A stretch of 64,000 nucleotides of DNA from an uncultured Candidatus Entotheonella sp. (GTDB lineage Bacteria; Tectomicrobia; Entotheonellia; Entotheonellales; Entotheonellaceae). Of this stretch, positions 26,505-35,112 are shown piece after piece; positions within the stretch are counted from its first letter, which is position 1; each line of letters starts with the position of its first letter. The stretch is taken from assembly GCA_958295825.1 (NCBI GenBank), contig OY282375.1:3643489-3707488 (forward strand), read 5' to 3'. Made by a program: the position numbers and the translations under genes. The notes beneath the pieces were generated by a model that did no database searches, had not been told where the DNA came from, and saw nothing but the letters and a program-made list of their open reading frames with translations.

Positions 26505-28409
26505 TCAATCCTTGAAGTCGCAGTCGACCGCGTAGACGTTACGCCGCCGCCTTCTGGATTCGCTGTCGCAGTACGCGTACGATCGACTCAGGATATGGAC
26601 GGAACCTCCTCCACCCAAGAGAGCGATATGTCCGTCTGGCATCTGCGCCATGTCTCGTATCCCGTAGCCGACTTCGATTCTCTCCACGTATTGCACGTCC
26701 GTGTCGTGGCGGCGGACGCGAAAGATCGAGGTCTCGCGCAGAGAAGCAATCAACAAATCATCTCTCCATAATGGGAACGCCTTCTCGTCATTCACGAGGA
26801 TACTGGAGATGCCTATCGAAGGGACCCACGAGAAAACGGGTTTTGCGAAGCTGCCATAGTGTTGGCCCATCTTATTGAGCCGGTGGTCGTCCTGGACGAT
26901 TCCTCCATATTCGAGGCCGTATGTAGCGAGGGGCCATCCGTAATTTTCTCCGGGTTTCAGGATATTGAGTTCATCGCCGCCTTGAGGCCCATGTTCCGTT
27001 TCCCACAAAATGCCGTCCTTGTCCCGTACGAGCCCTTGCGTATTGCGAAGACCGGAAGCCATCGTCTCGACGTTTCCAGTCTCGATTTCGATGCGGACAA
27101 GTTTGCCGAAGTGTGAGTCGGAGGCTTGAGAAGTCCTCGTACCATGCCCACCGATAGCGACCAGCAGGTGTTCGGGCCCGTCCGTCACCATCCTGCCTCC
27201 CGCTTCGTTTCCATAGGCGTTGCTGAGTTCCCGACAAGGCTCCGCATCGAATATCGTCTTCCATCCCTGCGATACCGAGATGCTCGTCCCTTGCAGAACA
27301 ACATGTGTGGACGACAACCTGAACCGGATGCACTCTCCGGTGAAGTAGTGATGCGTGACGAACAACTGATACAGCTTTGCCGAACGCTTTCTCAGCAGAA
27401 TGTCGGCGACTCGAAACTTGTCCAGGCTAAAAGTCGAACTATCCGGATGCGATTGGAATGCCTCCACATTCATCGGCACTTCCCCTTCGAGATACTCTAC
27501 GTTCCAGCGCCACGCCAAGTTCCAGCGCCACGCCAAGTTCCCGCGCCACGCCAAGTTCCCGCCTTGGCGTACGCGGGCGATCCTTCCCCACGGCGTGACG
27601 ACGAGCAGATCGTTGCCCAGAGACGCCACGGCTCCGCCGGTTGCGTTGTCGTCCCACCTGATACTGAGCGCTTTCGACTGTAGAGCGTACAGAGCGTACA
27701 GATGCGTCAGGAATGTCGTATCCGCTGAGGGTGCAATGATGTCTGACAACGCCGTCGCGGTATACGAGACGCCGTCCTTATCATAGTCCACCTGGACCCG
27801 TATGCGCTTCTCCTGTGCCTCGCTCCCGATCAAGTATGTCCATTTTCGAGGTAACGGCAGCAACCTGCAATTTGATCCATCCACATTGCAAACAGACCAG
27901 CGCCACGCCGAACGGTTCTCTAATGGCCATTGTTGGGTCAGATTGACACGTATGGTGTCTCCTACCATGTACGGGGGGGCGGCGGCGCGGGAAGAATTGC
28001 CGATCGCTCCGGCGGGGGCGGGTTGAAGCGCGGGTGCTGTTATGGTGACGACACGTGACCATGGGGATTGTTCGTCGGCGCTTATGGAAGCAACCCTGAC
28101 CTCATACGTCAGTCCGCTCATCGCCCATGTATCCATGAGGGTATGGGGCGACGACGTTGCCGTGTATTCTTGCCATGCGAATGGGGTCAGTCCGTTCCCA
28201 AGCCGAACGGCAACCTTGTAACTCGTTGCGTCGGTGATCGCATTCCAGGAGACGGTAAGCCGCCTGTCGGAAGCGATTGCAACAACTCCGGTCGGCGTAC
28301 CATCGGAGCGGACCGCGGCGAGAACTCCGACCAAGGCGAGACCGAAACCTAGCAACGCAAGACGGAACAGCCAGGAATTCGGCTGAAATTTTCGCAATCT
28401 GGTTTGCAT
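26505..28409 (-). CDS. Exported FN3 / sorbosone-dehydrogenase-like beta-propeller protein
   Basis: 634 residues. A signal or anchor (about 13-33, LFRLALLGFGLALVGVLAAV) is followed by a fibronectin III-like domain (LTVSWNAITDATSYKVAV ... SGLTYEVRVASIS), a middle beta region (about 130-250), a tandem NLAWRW repeat, and a C-terminal propeller of the glucose/sorbosone dehydrogenase type (HGPQGGDELNILKPGENYG; DLLIASLRETSIFRV). PQQ-dependent sugar oxidation is possible, but cofactor residues are unverified. The ATG at 28409 lies in the end of an IS5 transposase relic; the relic frame continues into this gene, so its start region may come from the IS. The propeller resembles family members in length; the N-terminus may be a fusion. 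Confidence 0.78.
   Translation of the reverse strand: MQTRLRKFQPNSWLFRLALLGFGLALVGVLAAVRSDGTPTGVVAIASDRRLTVSWNAITDATSYKVAVRLGNGLTPFAWQEYTATSSPHTLMDTWAMSGLTYEVRVASISADEQSPWSRVVTITAPALQPAPAGAIGNSSRAAAPPYMVGDTIRVNLTQQWPLENRSAWRWSVCNVDGSNCRLLPLPRKWTYLIGSEAQEKRIRVQVDYDKDGVSYTATALSDIIAPSADTTFLTHLYALYALQSKALSIRWDDNATGGAVASLGNDLLVVTPWGRIARVRQGGNLAWRGNLAWRWNLAWRWNVEYLEGEVPMNVEAFQSHPDSSTFSLDKFRVADILLRKRSAKLYQLFVTHHYFTGECIRFRLSSTHVVLQGTSISVSQGWKTIFDAEPCRELSNAYGNEAGGRMVTDGPEHLLVAIGGHGTRTSQASDSHFGKLVRIEIETGNVETMASGLRNTQGLVRDKDGILWETEHGPQGGDELNILKPGENYGWPLATYGLEYGGIVQDDHRLNKMGQHYGSFAKPVFSWVPSIGISSILVNDEKAFPLWRDDLLIASLRETSIFRVRRHDTDVQYVERIEVGYGIRDMAQMPDGHIALLGGGGSVHILSRSYAYCDSESRRRRRNVYAVDCDFKD
27501..27554. 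repeat. 18-bp in-frame tandem repeat, three copies
   Basis: GTTCCAGCGCCACGCCAA (copies 1 and 2, identical) and GTTCCCGCGCCACGCCAA (copy 3) lie head to tail, with a partial fourth. On the minus strand they encode about three turns of NLAWRW in the propeller protein. Near-identity suggests recent slippage expansion. Confidence 0.9.
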
Positions 28410-28977
28410 GTCGTAGTCCCTGTCGGCTATCAGGACATCGGCTTCCGGTAGGGCCTCAAGTACCGGATCAGCCCCGCAGTAGTCGCTGACCTGGCCCGCC
28501 GTCAACCGCAGCACGACGGGCTTGCCGTCGCCGTCGCAGACGGCGTGGAGCTTCGAATTCAGCCCACCCCGGTGCGTCCGATCTGGCGTGGAAAAGCCCC
28601 CCCTTGAGCAGGCTGGCGGCGGTGCGATGCGCCCCCCGATGGGTGCTGTCGACCATGACCGTCCTGGTGGCGGCCTTCGGCAGCCAGGGCCTGGAAGATG
28701 CGGTCGAAGACCCTGGCCCTGCTCCAGCGCACGAAGCGATTGTAGAGTGTCTTGTGGGGTCCGTAACAGGCGGGCGCGTCGCGCCACCTCAGCCCCTAGC
28801 GGATGACGTGGATGATGCCGCTGATGGCCTTTCGGTCATCGCCGCGTGGGACGCCGCGCCCCTTGTTGGGTGACAGGGGTTTGAGTCGGTCAAACGGGTC
28901 GTCGGACAGCTAGAAGAGGTGCTCGGACATGATCGTTCTCCTTGTGGCGTCAGCGTGTTGACCCTCATCACAGGCCC
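28410..28977 (-). pseudogene. IS5-type transposase relic, fused to the propeller gene
   Basis: Minus-strand pieces of an IS5 transposase, starting with ATG at 28931 (MSEHLF) and continuing, with shifts, through TLYNRFVRWSRARVFDRIFQ, GGLNSKLHAVCDGDGKPVVL and VLIADRDYD, which then runs without a stop into the next gene. An end-like sequence GGGCCTGTGATGAGG reads inward from about 28977. The 3' end of the element is missing. Confidence 0.65.
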
Positions 28978-29419
28978 CATGATACCCTTTTATAGGTCCT
29001 GAGCCTAGGTAGGTCTCGTCCATCTCGACGATGCCCCGGAGCAATTCGCGTTCGCTCGCCACCATGGCAACGCGGATGCGCTGCTGCATGTACCACGCGG
29101 CAGGCTGCGAGACCTGAAGGTCGCGCGCAAGCTGGCAGCTGGACAGGCTTTTCTTGGCGTTTACAATCAAGCCGATTGCCAAGAACCACTTTTGCAACGG
29201 GATGCGCGTCTTTTGGAACACGGTGCCGGACAGCACGTTGAAGCTGGACTTGCACGCATGGCAATTCCAGCGCCCGACGCGCCCAGAGTCGGCTTTGCGG
29301 GCAATGCTCGTGCTCTTGCAGTGGGGGCAGGTCGGATTGTCACCCCAACGAACAGCTTCAAGGTGTCGGATACAGGCTGCCTGATCGGGGTACTTGTTGA
29401 AAATGCTGATCAGATTCAT
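28978..29419 (-). pseudogene. IS1595-type transposase, N-terminal fragment
   Basis: About 140 residues of a transposase normally about 300 long, with zinc ribbon, helix-turn-helix and first catalytic aspartate. RBS GGAGGAGGTGACGCC precedes ATG at 29419. The frame then runs into the IS5 relic to a stop after MSEHLF at 28910. It should be inactive. Confidence 0.7.
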
Positions 29420-29472
29420 GGCGTCACCTCCTCCTGGTAAATGTACCAGGTGGTGCATGAATTATAAAGCCC
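28978..29472 (-). mobile_element. IS1595-type element, truncated by IS5
   Basis: The transposase from ATG at 29419 has the zinc ribbon CPHCKSTSIARKADSGRVG with a second CHACK pair, a helix-turn-helix (SCQLARDLQVSQPAAWYM) and the start of the catalytic domain at VEMDETYLG. It ends near 29000 where the IS5 relic begins, so the remaining catalytic residues are lost. The right end is probably near 29472, with TGCACCACCTGGTACA just inside, a sequence common at IS1595 ends. Confidence 0.65.
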
Positions 29473-30019
29473 ATAACTTATGATTGCGTTGAATTTTGCT
29501 CGCAGCCTCGACCACTGCTCGCCGGATAGAGGTCCTTTCCCGTCCGCGCTGAAATAGGGGCGACCTCTCGGGTCACCATGCTCGTTGGCATAGGCGGCCA
29601 ATTTCACGAAGGTGTCAATCGGGGGGGGGGGTAATACCAGAGGTGGTCGGCGGTGAGGTACTTTCTCGTAGCCGCGTTACGCACACCGCACGCCTCGTTA
29701 GCCAGTCTCAGAGGCAACCCGGCGCGCTTCCATTCGTGGCGAAGCCACGCCTGCATGGTCAAGACTTCGTCCTGAACTCGAAACGTTGCGGCCTTGACGT
29801 AATGGACGCAAACTTCGGTAACGACGGGAAATTTTCTCAGTCGGAGATGATACACGTCGGCGTCGACCAATCCGCATACAGGTTCTCGGCTCGATCAAAG
29901 TGTATCGCTACCTTGTCGCGGGTTTGACACTGGCCGCGCCTCAACTCTGGCTGCTCGCCGGCCGCCTCGGAAAACAGCCGGCTCTGGACCCTTTGCTTAA
30001 TCTCTGCCAATGGCAACAC
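29473..30019 (-). pseudogene. DNA methyltransferase (MT-A70/Mod-like) pseudogene
   Basis: A methyltransferase with its centre deleted. The N-terminus (ATG at 30019) reads MLPLAEIKQRVQSRLFSEAA and later RAENLYADWSTPTCIISD, where the catalytic DPPY/DGPYG motif should follow. After a stop a second frame reads LRKFPVVTEVCVHYVKAATF, EWKRAGLPLRLANEACGV and RKYLTADHLWYYPPP; a third frame reads KLAAYANEHGDPRGRPYFSA and GKGPLSGEQWSRLRAKFN. About 100-150 residues are lost at the first break and the IS1595 element cuts the 3' end. Target duplication next to the IS was not resolved. Confidence 0.7.
29621..29631. repeat. G11 (C11 on coding strand) homopolymer tract in methyltransferase gene
   Basis: Eleven G in a row. 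On the coding strand TAT TAC followed by C tract gives YYPPP then a stop; adding one C gives a frame that continues IDTFVKLAAYANEHG, so the tract is one base out of phase. This is the pattern of a phase-variation tract. Confidence 0.85.
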
Positions 30020-30038
30020 CTGTCACGCTGTTCATACC

Positions 30039-30911
30039 TTACTCGCTTGCCTCACTGACCCCTGCTGCCTGCCCGCTGGCCACCGCGATTTCCTCTGCGG
30101 CCGAGGGCGCTTCGCCATCGGCGTTGTTGGCGGGAGGGCCGCCGTTGCCAGACGGCAGGGTCCCCTCAGCCATGTCCATCAACGGCTTGATCAGATCAAT
30201 GGGCACCGGAAAGACGATCGTCGAATTGTTCTCCACCGCCACCTCCGAGAGGGTTTGCAGAAAACGTAGCTGCAGCGACATGGGGTGACGGCCCATGATG
30301 CCGGCAGCCTCGGCCAGCCGCGTTGACGCCTGAAACTCGCCCTCCGCCGCGATGATCTTGGAGCGCCGCTCGCGTTCGGCCTCCGCCTGCCGGGCCATGG
30401 CGCGCTGCATTTCCTGCGGCAGGTCCACGTGCTTGATCTCCACCGAATCAATTTTGATCCCCCACTTATCGGTCTCGGAATCCAGAATCGTCTGCAGGCG
30501 ATGGTTGATGATGTCGCGCTCGGTCAGCAGATCATCCAGCTCAAATTGCCCCAGCACGTTGCGCAACACTGTCTGAGCCTTCTGATAGGTGGCCGAAAAA
30601 AACTCCTCGACGTTCACCACCGCCTCCCTGGGACTGAGAATCCGGAAGAAAACGACGGCGTTGACCTTCAGGGTGACATTGTCCTTGGTAATGATGTCCT
30701 GCGGCGGTACGTCGACGGTTACAATCCGCGTGTTGATCTTGTGCATCTTCTCGATCAGCGGAATGATGAAGACCAGCCCCGGACCGCGCACGGCCTGATA
30801 TTTGCCGAGGCGCAGCACGACGCCGCGCTCCCACTCGCGCAGAATCCGGACGGCATTGACGAGGATGAGCAGGACGACAATGAGCACGAATCCAAACTGC
30901 GAAATCATCAT
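30039..30911 (-). CDS. Slipin (SPFH/stomatin family)
   Basis: 290-residue membrane protein. One N-terminal membrane helix (about 5-22, [19 protein letters not shown]) is followed by the SPFH domain with [39 protein letters not shown] and [19 protein letters not shown], and a coiled coil (about 170-205, [20 protein letters not shown]). The C-terminus is a flexible acidic tail. Prokaryotic slipins are usually paired with NfeD proteases; the stop of nfeD overlaps this start by four bases (ATGA at 30908-30911), so they are translationally coupled. A role in membrane microdomain quality control is inferred from the family. Confidence 0.93.
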   Translation of the reverse strand: MMISQFGFVLIVVLLILVNAVRILREWERGVVLRLGKYQAVRGPGLVFIIPLIEKMHKINTRIVTVDVPPQDIITKDNVTLKVNAVVFFRILSPREAVVNVEEFFSATYQKAQTVLRNVLGQFELDDLLTERDIINHRLQTILDSETDKWGIKIDSVEIKHVDLPQEMQRAMARQAEAERERRSKIIAAEGEFQASTRLAEAAGIMGRHPMSLQLRFLQTLSEVAVENNSTIVFPVPIDLIKPLMDMAEGTLPSGNGGPPANNADGEAPSAAEEIAVASGQAAGVSEASE

Positions 30912-32212
30912 GAAATTTTCTCCTCCTTAGTCTTCTCAACGGTCAATTTCAATCCGTCAACCTCCACAATACGCACCGTTTCGCCAACCTCGATGTCCGA
31001 GGCGCTCCTGGCGCTCCACAGAGAGCCGCGCAACTGCACGGTACCGGTCGGAGCGAGGCGGGCGAACACCGTGCCAACCTCGCCAATCATGCCCTCTGAG
31101 CCGGTGACCGGCCGGTTACGAAAGCCGCGCACCGCAGCGCCAATGATAAAGGTAAACAAGGCCGCGGTGGTGCCGACGACCACAATAATCGTGCTCAGCG
31201 GGATGCGCAGGTATTCCTCGGGAGAGTCGATCAGCATGAGCGCGCCCAGGAACATGGCCACTGCACCGCCCAGTGTCAGCATGCCAAAGCTGGCGATGCT
31301 GGCCTCCAGAATGAACATGACCATACCCAGCCCGATCAGCAGCAACCCGGCGTAATTGATCGGCAGCGTCTGCAGCGAATAGAAGGCCAGCAGCAGGGAA
31401 ATGGCGCCGATGACGCCAGGAAAGATCAGCCCCGGATTGTATAGCTCGATCATCAGCCCCAGCGAGCCCAGGCTTAACAACATCAGGGCGAACTGCGGAT
31501 GGGAAATCACCGCAAGAACGCGCTGCCGCCAACTCATCTGCTTCGCCACCATGGTGGCGTCCGCGGTTTGCAAGGTGACCGTCTCGCCCGACACCTCTAC
31601 CTGGTGGCCGTCGAGTTGGGCCAGCAGGTCCGCTACGTCTTCGGCCACGATGTCGATGACGTTGATTTCCAAGGCGCGCGTTTCGGTGATCGACACGCTC
31701 TCGCGCACCGCTTCCTCGGCCCAATCGGCATTTTTCTGCCGCTGGTTGGCGATGGAGCGGGCAAAGGCGGCGAGGTCGTTTTCCGCCTTGGTGCGCATGT
31801 CGCCCTCGATGTCGGAACCTCCGCCGGATACAGGATGCGCAGCGCCGATGTTGGTGCCCGGCGCCATGGCCGCGACGTGACCGGCGATGGTGATGAAGGT
31901 GCCGGCCGAAGCCGCCCGAGCGCCGCTCGGCGATACGTACACCACTACCGGCACGTTAGCGTTCAGGATCGCCTTGACGATCAGGCGAGTCGATTCCACC
32001 AGACCGCCGGGGGTATCCAGTTGAAAAACGACCGCGCTGGCGTTGTCGGCCTCGGCCTGCTCGATGCCTTGGCTCATGTATTCGACGACAACGGGGTTGA
32101 TGATGCCCTCGACGACGTGAACATGGACTGGGGAATCGGCTGCCGGGGTCGGGGAACCCAGCAACAGGGCCAAACCGAACAGCGCGACGGCAAGGGAAAG
32201 CAGGCGAGACAT
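30908..32212 (-). CDS. nfeD: NfeD-type membrane-bound serine protease (ClpP class)
   Basis: 434 residues: signal/first helix (1-25), ClpP-like protease domain, four or five membrane helices (about 230-350) and a C-terminal OB-fold (about 370-430, [20 protein letters not shown]). The STOPP catalytic serine is probably in [19 protein letters not shown] and the lysine in [26 protein letters not shown] is also conserved. It cleaves hydrophobic regions of membrane partners such as slipin in archaeal relatives. It is coupled to the slipin gene downstream. Confidence 0.93.
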   Translation of the reverse strand: MSRLLSLAVALFGLALLLGSPTPAADSPVHVHVVEGIINPVVVEYMSQGIEQAEADNASAVVFQLDTPGGLVESTRLIVKAILNANVPVVVYVSPSGARAASAGTFITIAGHVAAMAPGTNIGAAHPVSGGGSDIEGDMRTKAENDLAAFARSIANQRQKNADWAEEAVRESVSITETRALEINVIDIVAEDVADLLAQLDGHQVEVSGETVTLQTADATMVAKQMSWRQRVLAVISHPQFALMLLSLGSLGLMIELYNPGLIFPGVIGAISLLLAFYSLQTLPINYAGLLLIGLGMVMFILEASIASFGMLTLGGAVAMFLGALMLIDSPEEYLRIPLSTIIVVVGTTAALFTFIIGAAVRGFRNRPVTGSEGMIGEVGTVFARLAPTGTVQLRGSLWSARSASDIEVGETVRIVEVDGLKLTVEKTKEEKIS

Positions 32213-32279
32213 ACGGCACCTGAGCAGTAGCGAGCTCTAGGCTCGTCGGTGTGGGATGGGCGAAAAGTACGTGATTATA

Positions 32280-33107
32280 TCACAGGGCCACCGGGGGAGA
32301 ATCCGGTGGCGCGGGTTCGGCGCGGGCGTCGAGGTGCAACATCATCAGGGTGCCACCGACGACCAGGCCAGGCATGCAGACGAAGTTCAGCAGCGGCAAC
32401 AGCAGCGACAGGGACGCCGACGCCCCGAAGCCGAGCATCAGCCAGCGGTGCTGCCAGACCAAGTGGCGGCGCTGGGCGAAGCGCAGGTGCCGGCTGTCCA
32501 TGGCGAAGCCGGCGTATTCGAGGGGCATAAACACCAGGGTGAAGAGCAGGGCGACGGTGACCGTAATCGGCGCCAGGAAGGGCAACAGGAGCCCTGCCAC
32601 CCACAACAGAAGCTGCACGCCGGCGAAGAAAGCAACTTTGCGGAGTTCGTCCATCACGGATTCGAAAACGGTAGCCAGAGCGGCTTTCCAGCTTGTAGCG
32701 TCCGGCCCCTGTTTCCCCGTCACCAACAGCTCGACGCGCTGCGACAGCAGGGCCAGAAAGGGCGCGGCAATGACCAGGCCGAGGGCCAGAAAGGCCCCGT
32801 ACAGGACCAGCAGCGCCGCCAGCAACAGCACGACCCCGATGGACCAGGCCAGCACGCGCAGGGGCACCACCCACGCCCAGGCGAGCCAGAAGTCGGGCGC
32901 GGCCGGATACATCCAGCCGGTGGTGAGGCTGTAAAGGGTGCCGAAGAAATACAGGAAGACGGCCAGAGCGGCGGCAAACACGCCGACGTTTACCACCGCG
33001 GGCAGTGCGGCCCACGTCCACAGGGAGCGGTGGCGCGCCAGAAAAGCTATGCCCTGGAACGGGAAACGGCATCCGCGTATGAGATCAGACAGCAAGGGAC
33101 ACCTCAA
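32280..33107 (-). CDS. EI24/CysZ-like membrane protein
   Basis: 275 residues with about five membrane helices (RSLWTWAALPAVVNVGVFAA, VPLRVLAWSIGVVLLLAALL, VAFFAGVQLLLWVAGLLLPF). The motifs FPFQGIAFLARHRSLW near the N-terminus and MPLEYAGFAMDSRHLRFAQR then RHLVWQHRWLMLGFG near the C-terminus fit EI24 domain proteins, which include the CysZ sulfate transporter. Neither the EI24 role nor its substrate can be fixed. Start is TTG at 33107 after GGAGG; a later TTG at 33095 also fits. It follows the ABC permease gene on the same strand. Confidence 0.75.
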   Translation of the reverse strand: MRCPLLSDLIRGCRFPFQGIAFLARHRSLWTWAALPAVVNVGVFAAALAVFLYFFGTLYSLTTGWMYPAAPDFWLAWAWVVPLRVLAWSIGVVLLLAALLVLYGAFLALGLVIAAPFLALLSQRVELLVTGKQGPDATSWKAALATVFESVMDELRKVAFFAGVQLLLWVAGLLLPFLAPITVTVALLFTLVFMPLEYAGFAMDSRHLRFAQRRHLVWQHRWLMLGFGASASLSLLLPLLNFVCMPGLVVGGTLMMLHLDARAEPAPPDSPPVAL

Positions 33108-33147
33108 TACACCTCCGCCTGACGGCCCCGCAGCGGATCAAGGCGCC

Positions 33148-34062
33148 CTAATCCCCCCGCAGTCGCGGATCGAGCAGGTCCCGCAGCGCATCGCCCATAA
33201 TGTTGAACGACAGTACCGCCAGCATGATGGACAGGCCGGAGAACGTCGTCAGCCACGGGCAGCACTTGATGAACTGGCGCCCCTCGCTGAGGATGTTGCC
33301 CCAGCTTGCGGTCGGCGGCGGTACGCCGAGGCCGAGGAAGCTCAACCCGGCCTCGGTGCGGATGGCGTTGGCGATGTACAGGGTGGCAATGACGACCAGC
33401 GTGGAAACGGCGTTCGGGAAGATGTGCCGCACCATGAGGCGTAGCGGGGTGCCGCCGAGGGCGCGCGCCGCCATGATGTAGTCGTTTTCCTTGATCGTCA
33501 GGGCCATGCTGCGCGCCAGGCGCACGAAGTTGGGCGTCAGGGCGACGCCAATGGCGATGATCTCGTTGAGCAGCGACCCGCCCAGCGCCGTCACGATGAT
33601 CAACGCCAGCAGCAGGGTGGGAAAGGCCAGCAGCATGTCGGTGCAGCGCATGATGGTGGCCTCGGTGCCGCCGCCTTTGTACCCCGCCAGGATGCCGAGC
33701 GGCACGCCGACCAGAAAGCCGACGACGACCGCGCCCAACCCGACTTGCAGGGAAACCCGCGTTCCCCAGATGACGCGGCTGAGCAAGTCGCGGCCAAACT
33801 CGTCGGTGCCGAGGAGGTGACGCCCGCCCGCGCCAGGGCCTTGGAGCACGAAGTCGGAAAACTGCGCCGAGGGGCTGAACGGCGAAATCAGCGGCGCCAG
33901 CACCGCGCAGACGAGCATCAGCACGACCATCAACATCCCCGCCGCAATGGGGATGTAGCGCCGGTGGCGCCGGCCCGACAGGCGGCGCTGCCACGCCTCC
34001 GAGTCGAACGCCGAGGGCTTGACCCGCGTCCCCGCGGTCGCCGTGTTGCCGGTTGTCGCCAT
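33148..34062 (-). CDS. Peptide-type ABC transporter permease (DppC-like)
   Basis: 304-residue inner-membrane permease with six helices. The N-terminal cytosolic leader ends in a first helix (about 38-58), the oligopeptide-permease motif LLGTDEFGRDLLSRVIWGTR follows, and the ABC-coupling EAA motif is in AARALGGTPLRLMVRHIFPN. Paired with the DppB-like permease upstream, it would form the channel for the binding protein. GTG/ATG: ATG at 34062 follows GAGAGG. Neighbours upstream are permease and binding protein; no ATPase gene is in the window, so one would have to be elsewhere. Confidence 0.94.
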   Translation of the reverse strand: MATTGNTATAGTRVKPSAFDSEAWQRRLSGRRHRRYIPIAAGMLMVVLMLVCAVLAPLISPFSPSAQFSDFVLQGPGAGGRHLLGTDEFGRDLLSRVIWGTRVSLQVGLGAVVVGFLVGVPLGILAGYKGGGTEATIMRCTDMLLAFPTLLLALIIVTALGGSLLNEIIAIGVALTPNFVRLARSMALTIKENDYIMAARALGGTPLRLMVRHIFPNAVSTLVVIATLYIANAIRTEAGLSFLGLGVPPPTASWGNILSEGRQFIKCCPWLTTFSGLSIMLAVLSFNIMGDALRDLLDPRLRGD

Positions 34063-34077
34063 AGCCGTTCGCCTCTC

Positions 34078-35082
34078 TTATTTGTACGCAATGCGGGGAT
34101 CGAACACGGCGTACAGAATATCGACGAGCAGATTCACCAGGATGATGGTCATCGTAAACACCGTGATGGCGCCCTGCGCCAGCGGGTAGTCGCGGGCGCC
34201 GATGGCATCGACGAGCATTTTGCCCAGCCCCGGGCGGGTGAACACCGTTTCGGTCAGCACCGTGCCGGTCAGGGCGATGGCCACGAACAGGCCGATGATC
34301 GTCAGCAGCGGAATCATCATGTTGCGCAGCGCGTGCTTGTAGATCACGAAGCGCTCGTGCAGACCCTTGGAGCGCGCCGTGCGGATGTAATCGGCGCTGA
34401 TGACCTCGAGCATGGCGGAACGCGCCATGCGGCTGACGGTCGCCGCCAAGGTCAGCCCCAAGGCGAGGGCCGGCAGGGCCAGATGGTGCAGCACGTCCCA
34501 CACCGCGGCCAGAAAGTCCTCCGGGTATTCAAGGACTTCGCCCTCGGCGATCATGTCGAACACGGTGGTCAGGTCACCGCCACCGATCAGCGGGAACATA
34601 TCCAGATGCAGGGAAAAGACGATGAGCAGCAGAATACCTAACCAGAACACCGGCATGGACAACCCCAGCAGGGCGATGAGGCGGGAGCTGTAATCCACCA
34701 GTGGGTTCTGCCGATGCAGGGCCGAGAAGATGCCCGTCGGCAGCCCAACGCCCAAGGCCACCAGGCTGCTGGCCAGCACCAGCAGCAGGGTGTGCGGAAA
34801 CATGCCCAGAATGTAGCTGGAAACGGTGTATTGAAACACGATGGAGCGACCGAAATCGAAGTGCAGCGACTTCCACATGTAGTCGGCGTACTGCACCAGC
34901 AGCGGGCGGTCCAGGCCGAGGTGTCGCACACAGTCTTCCAAGGCTTCCTTGGTGGCTTCGTCGCCCATCATGGCAAGGCAAGGGTCGCCCGGCAAGATGC
35001 GCATGGCGAAAAAGACGATGCTCATGGCGCCGAGCAGCATGGGGATGGCGATAATCAATCGCCTGACCACATACGGCAACAC
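34078..35082 (-). CDS. Peptide-type ABC transporter permease (DppB-like)
   Basis: 334-residue inner-membrane permease. The start MLPYVVRRLIIAIPMLLGAM is typical of the DppB family, followed by a large periplasmic loop with DPCLAMMGDEATKEALEDCV, four to five more helices, and the EAA loop TARSKGLHERFVIYKHALRN. It starts with GTG at 35082 after CAGGAG. Gap to the DppC-like gene is 15 bases and to the binding protein gene 30 bases. Substrate is unspecified: peptides, nickel, glutathione or others. Confidence 0.94.
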   Translation of the reverse strand: MLPYVVRRLIIAIPMLLGAMSIVFFAMRILPGDPCLAMMGDEATKEALEDCVRHLGLDRPLLVQYADYMWKSLHFDFGRSIVFQYTVSSYILGMFPHTLLLVLASSLVALGVGLPTGIFSALHRQNPLVDYSSRLIALLGLSMPVFWLGILLLIVFSLHLDMFPLIGGGDLTTVFDMIAEGEVLEYPEDFLAAVWDVLHHLALPALALGLTLAATVSRMARSAMLEVISADYIRTARSKGLHERFVIYKHALRNMMIPLLTIIGLFVAIALTGTVLTETVFTRPGLGKMLVDAIGARDYPLAQGAITVFTMTIILVNLLVDILYAVFDPRIAYK

Positions 35083-35112
35083 TGGCGTCTCTCCTGGACG
35101 GCATACAACGCT

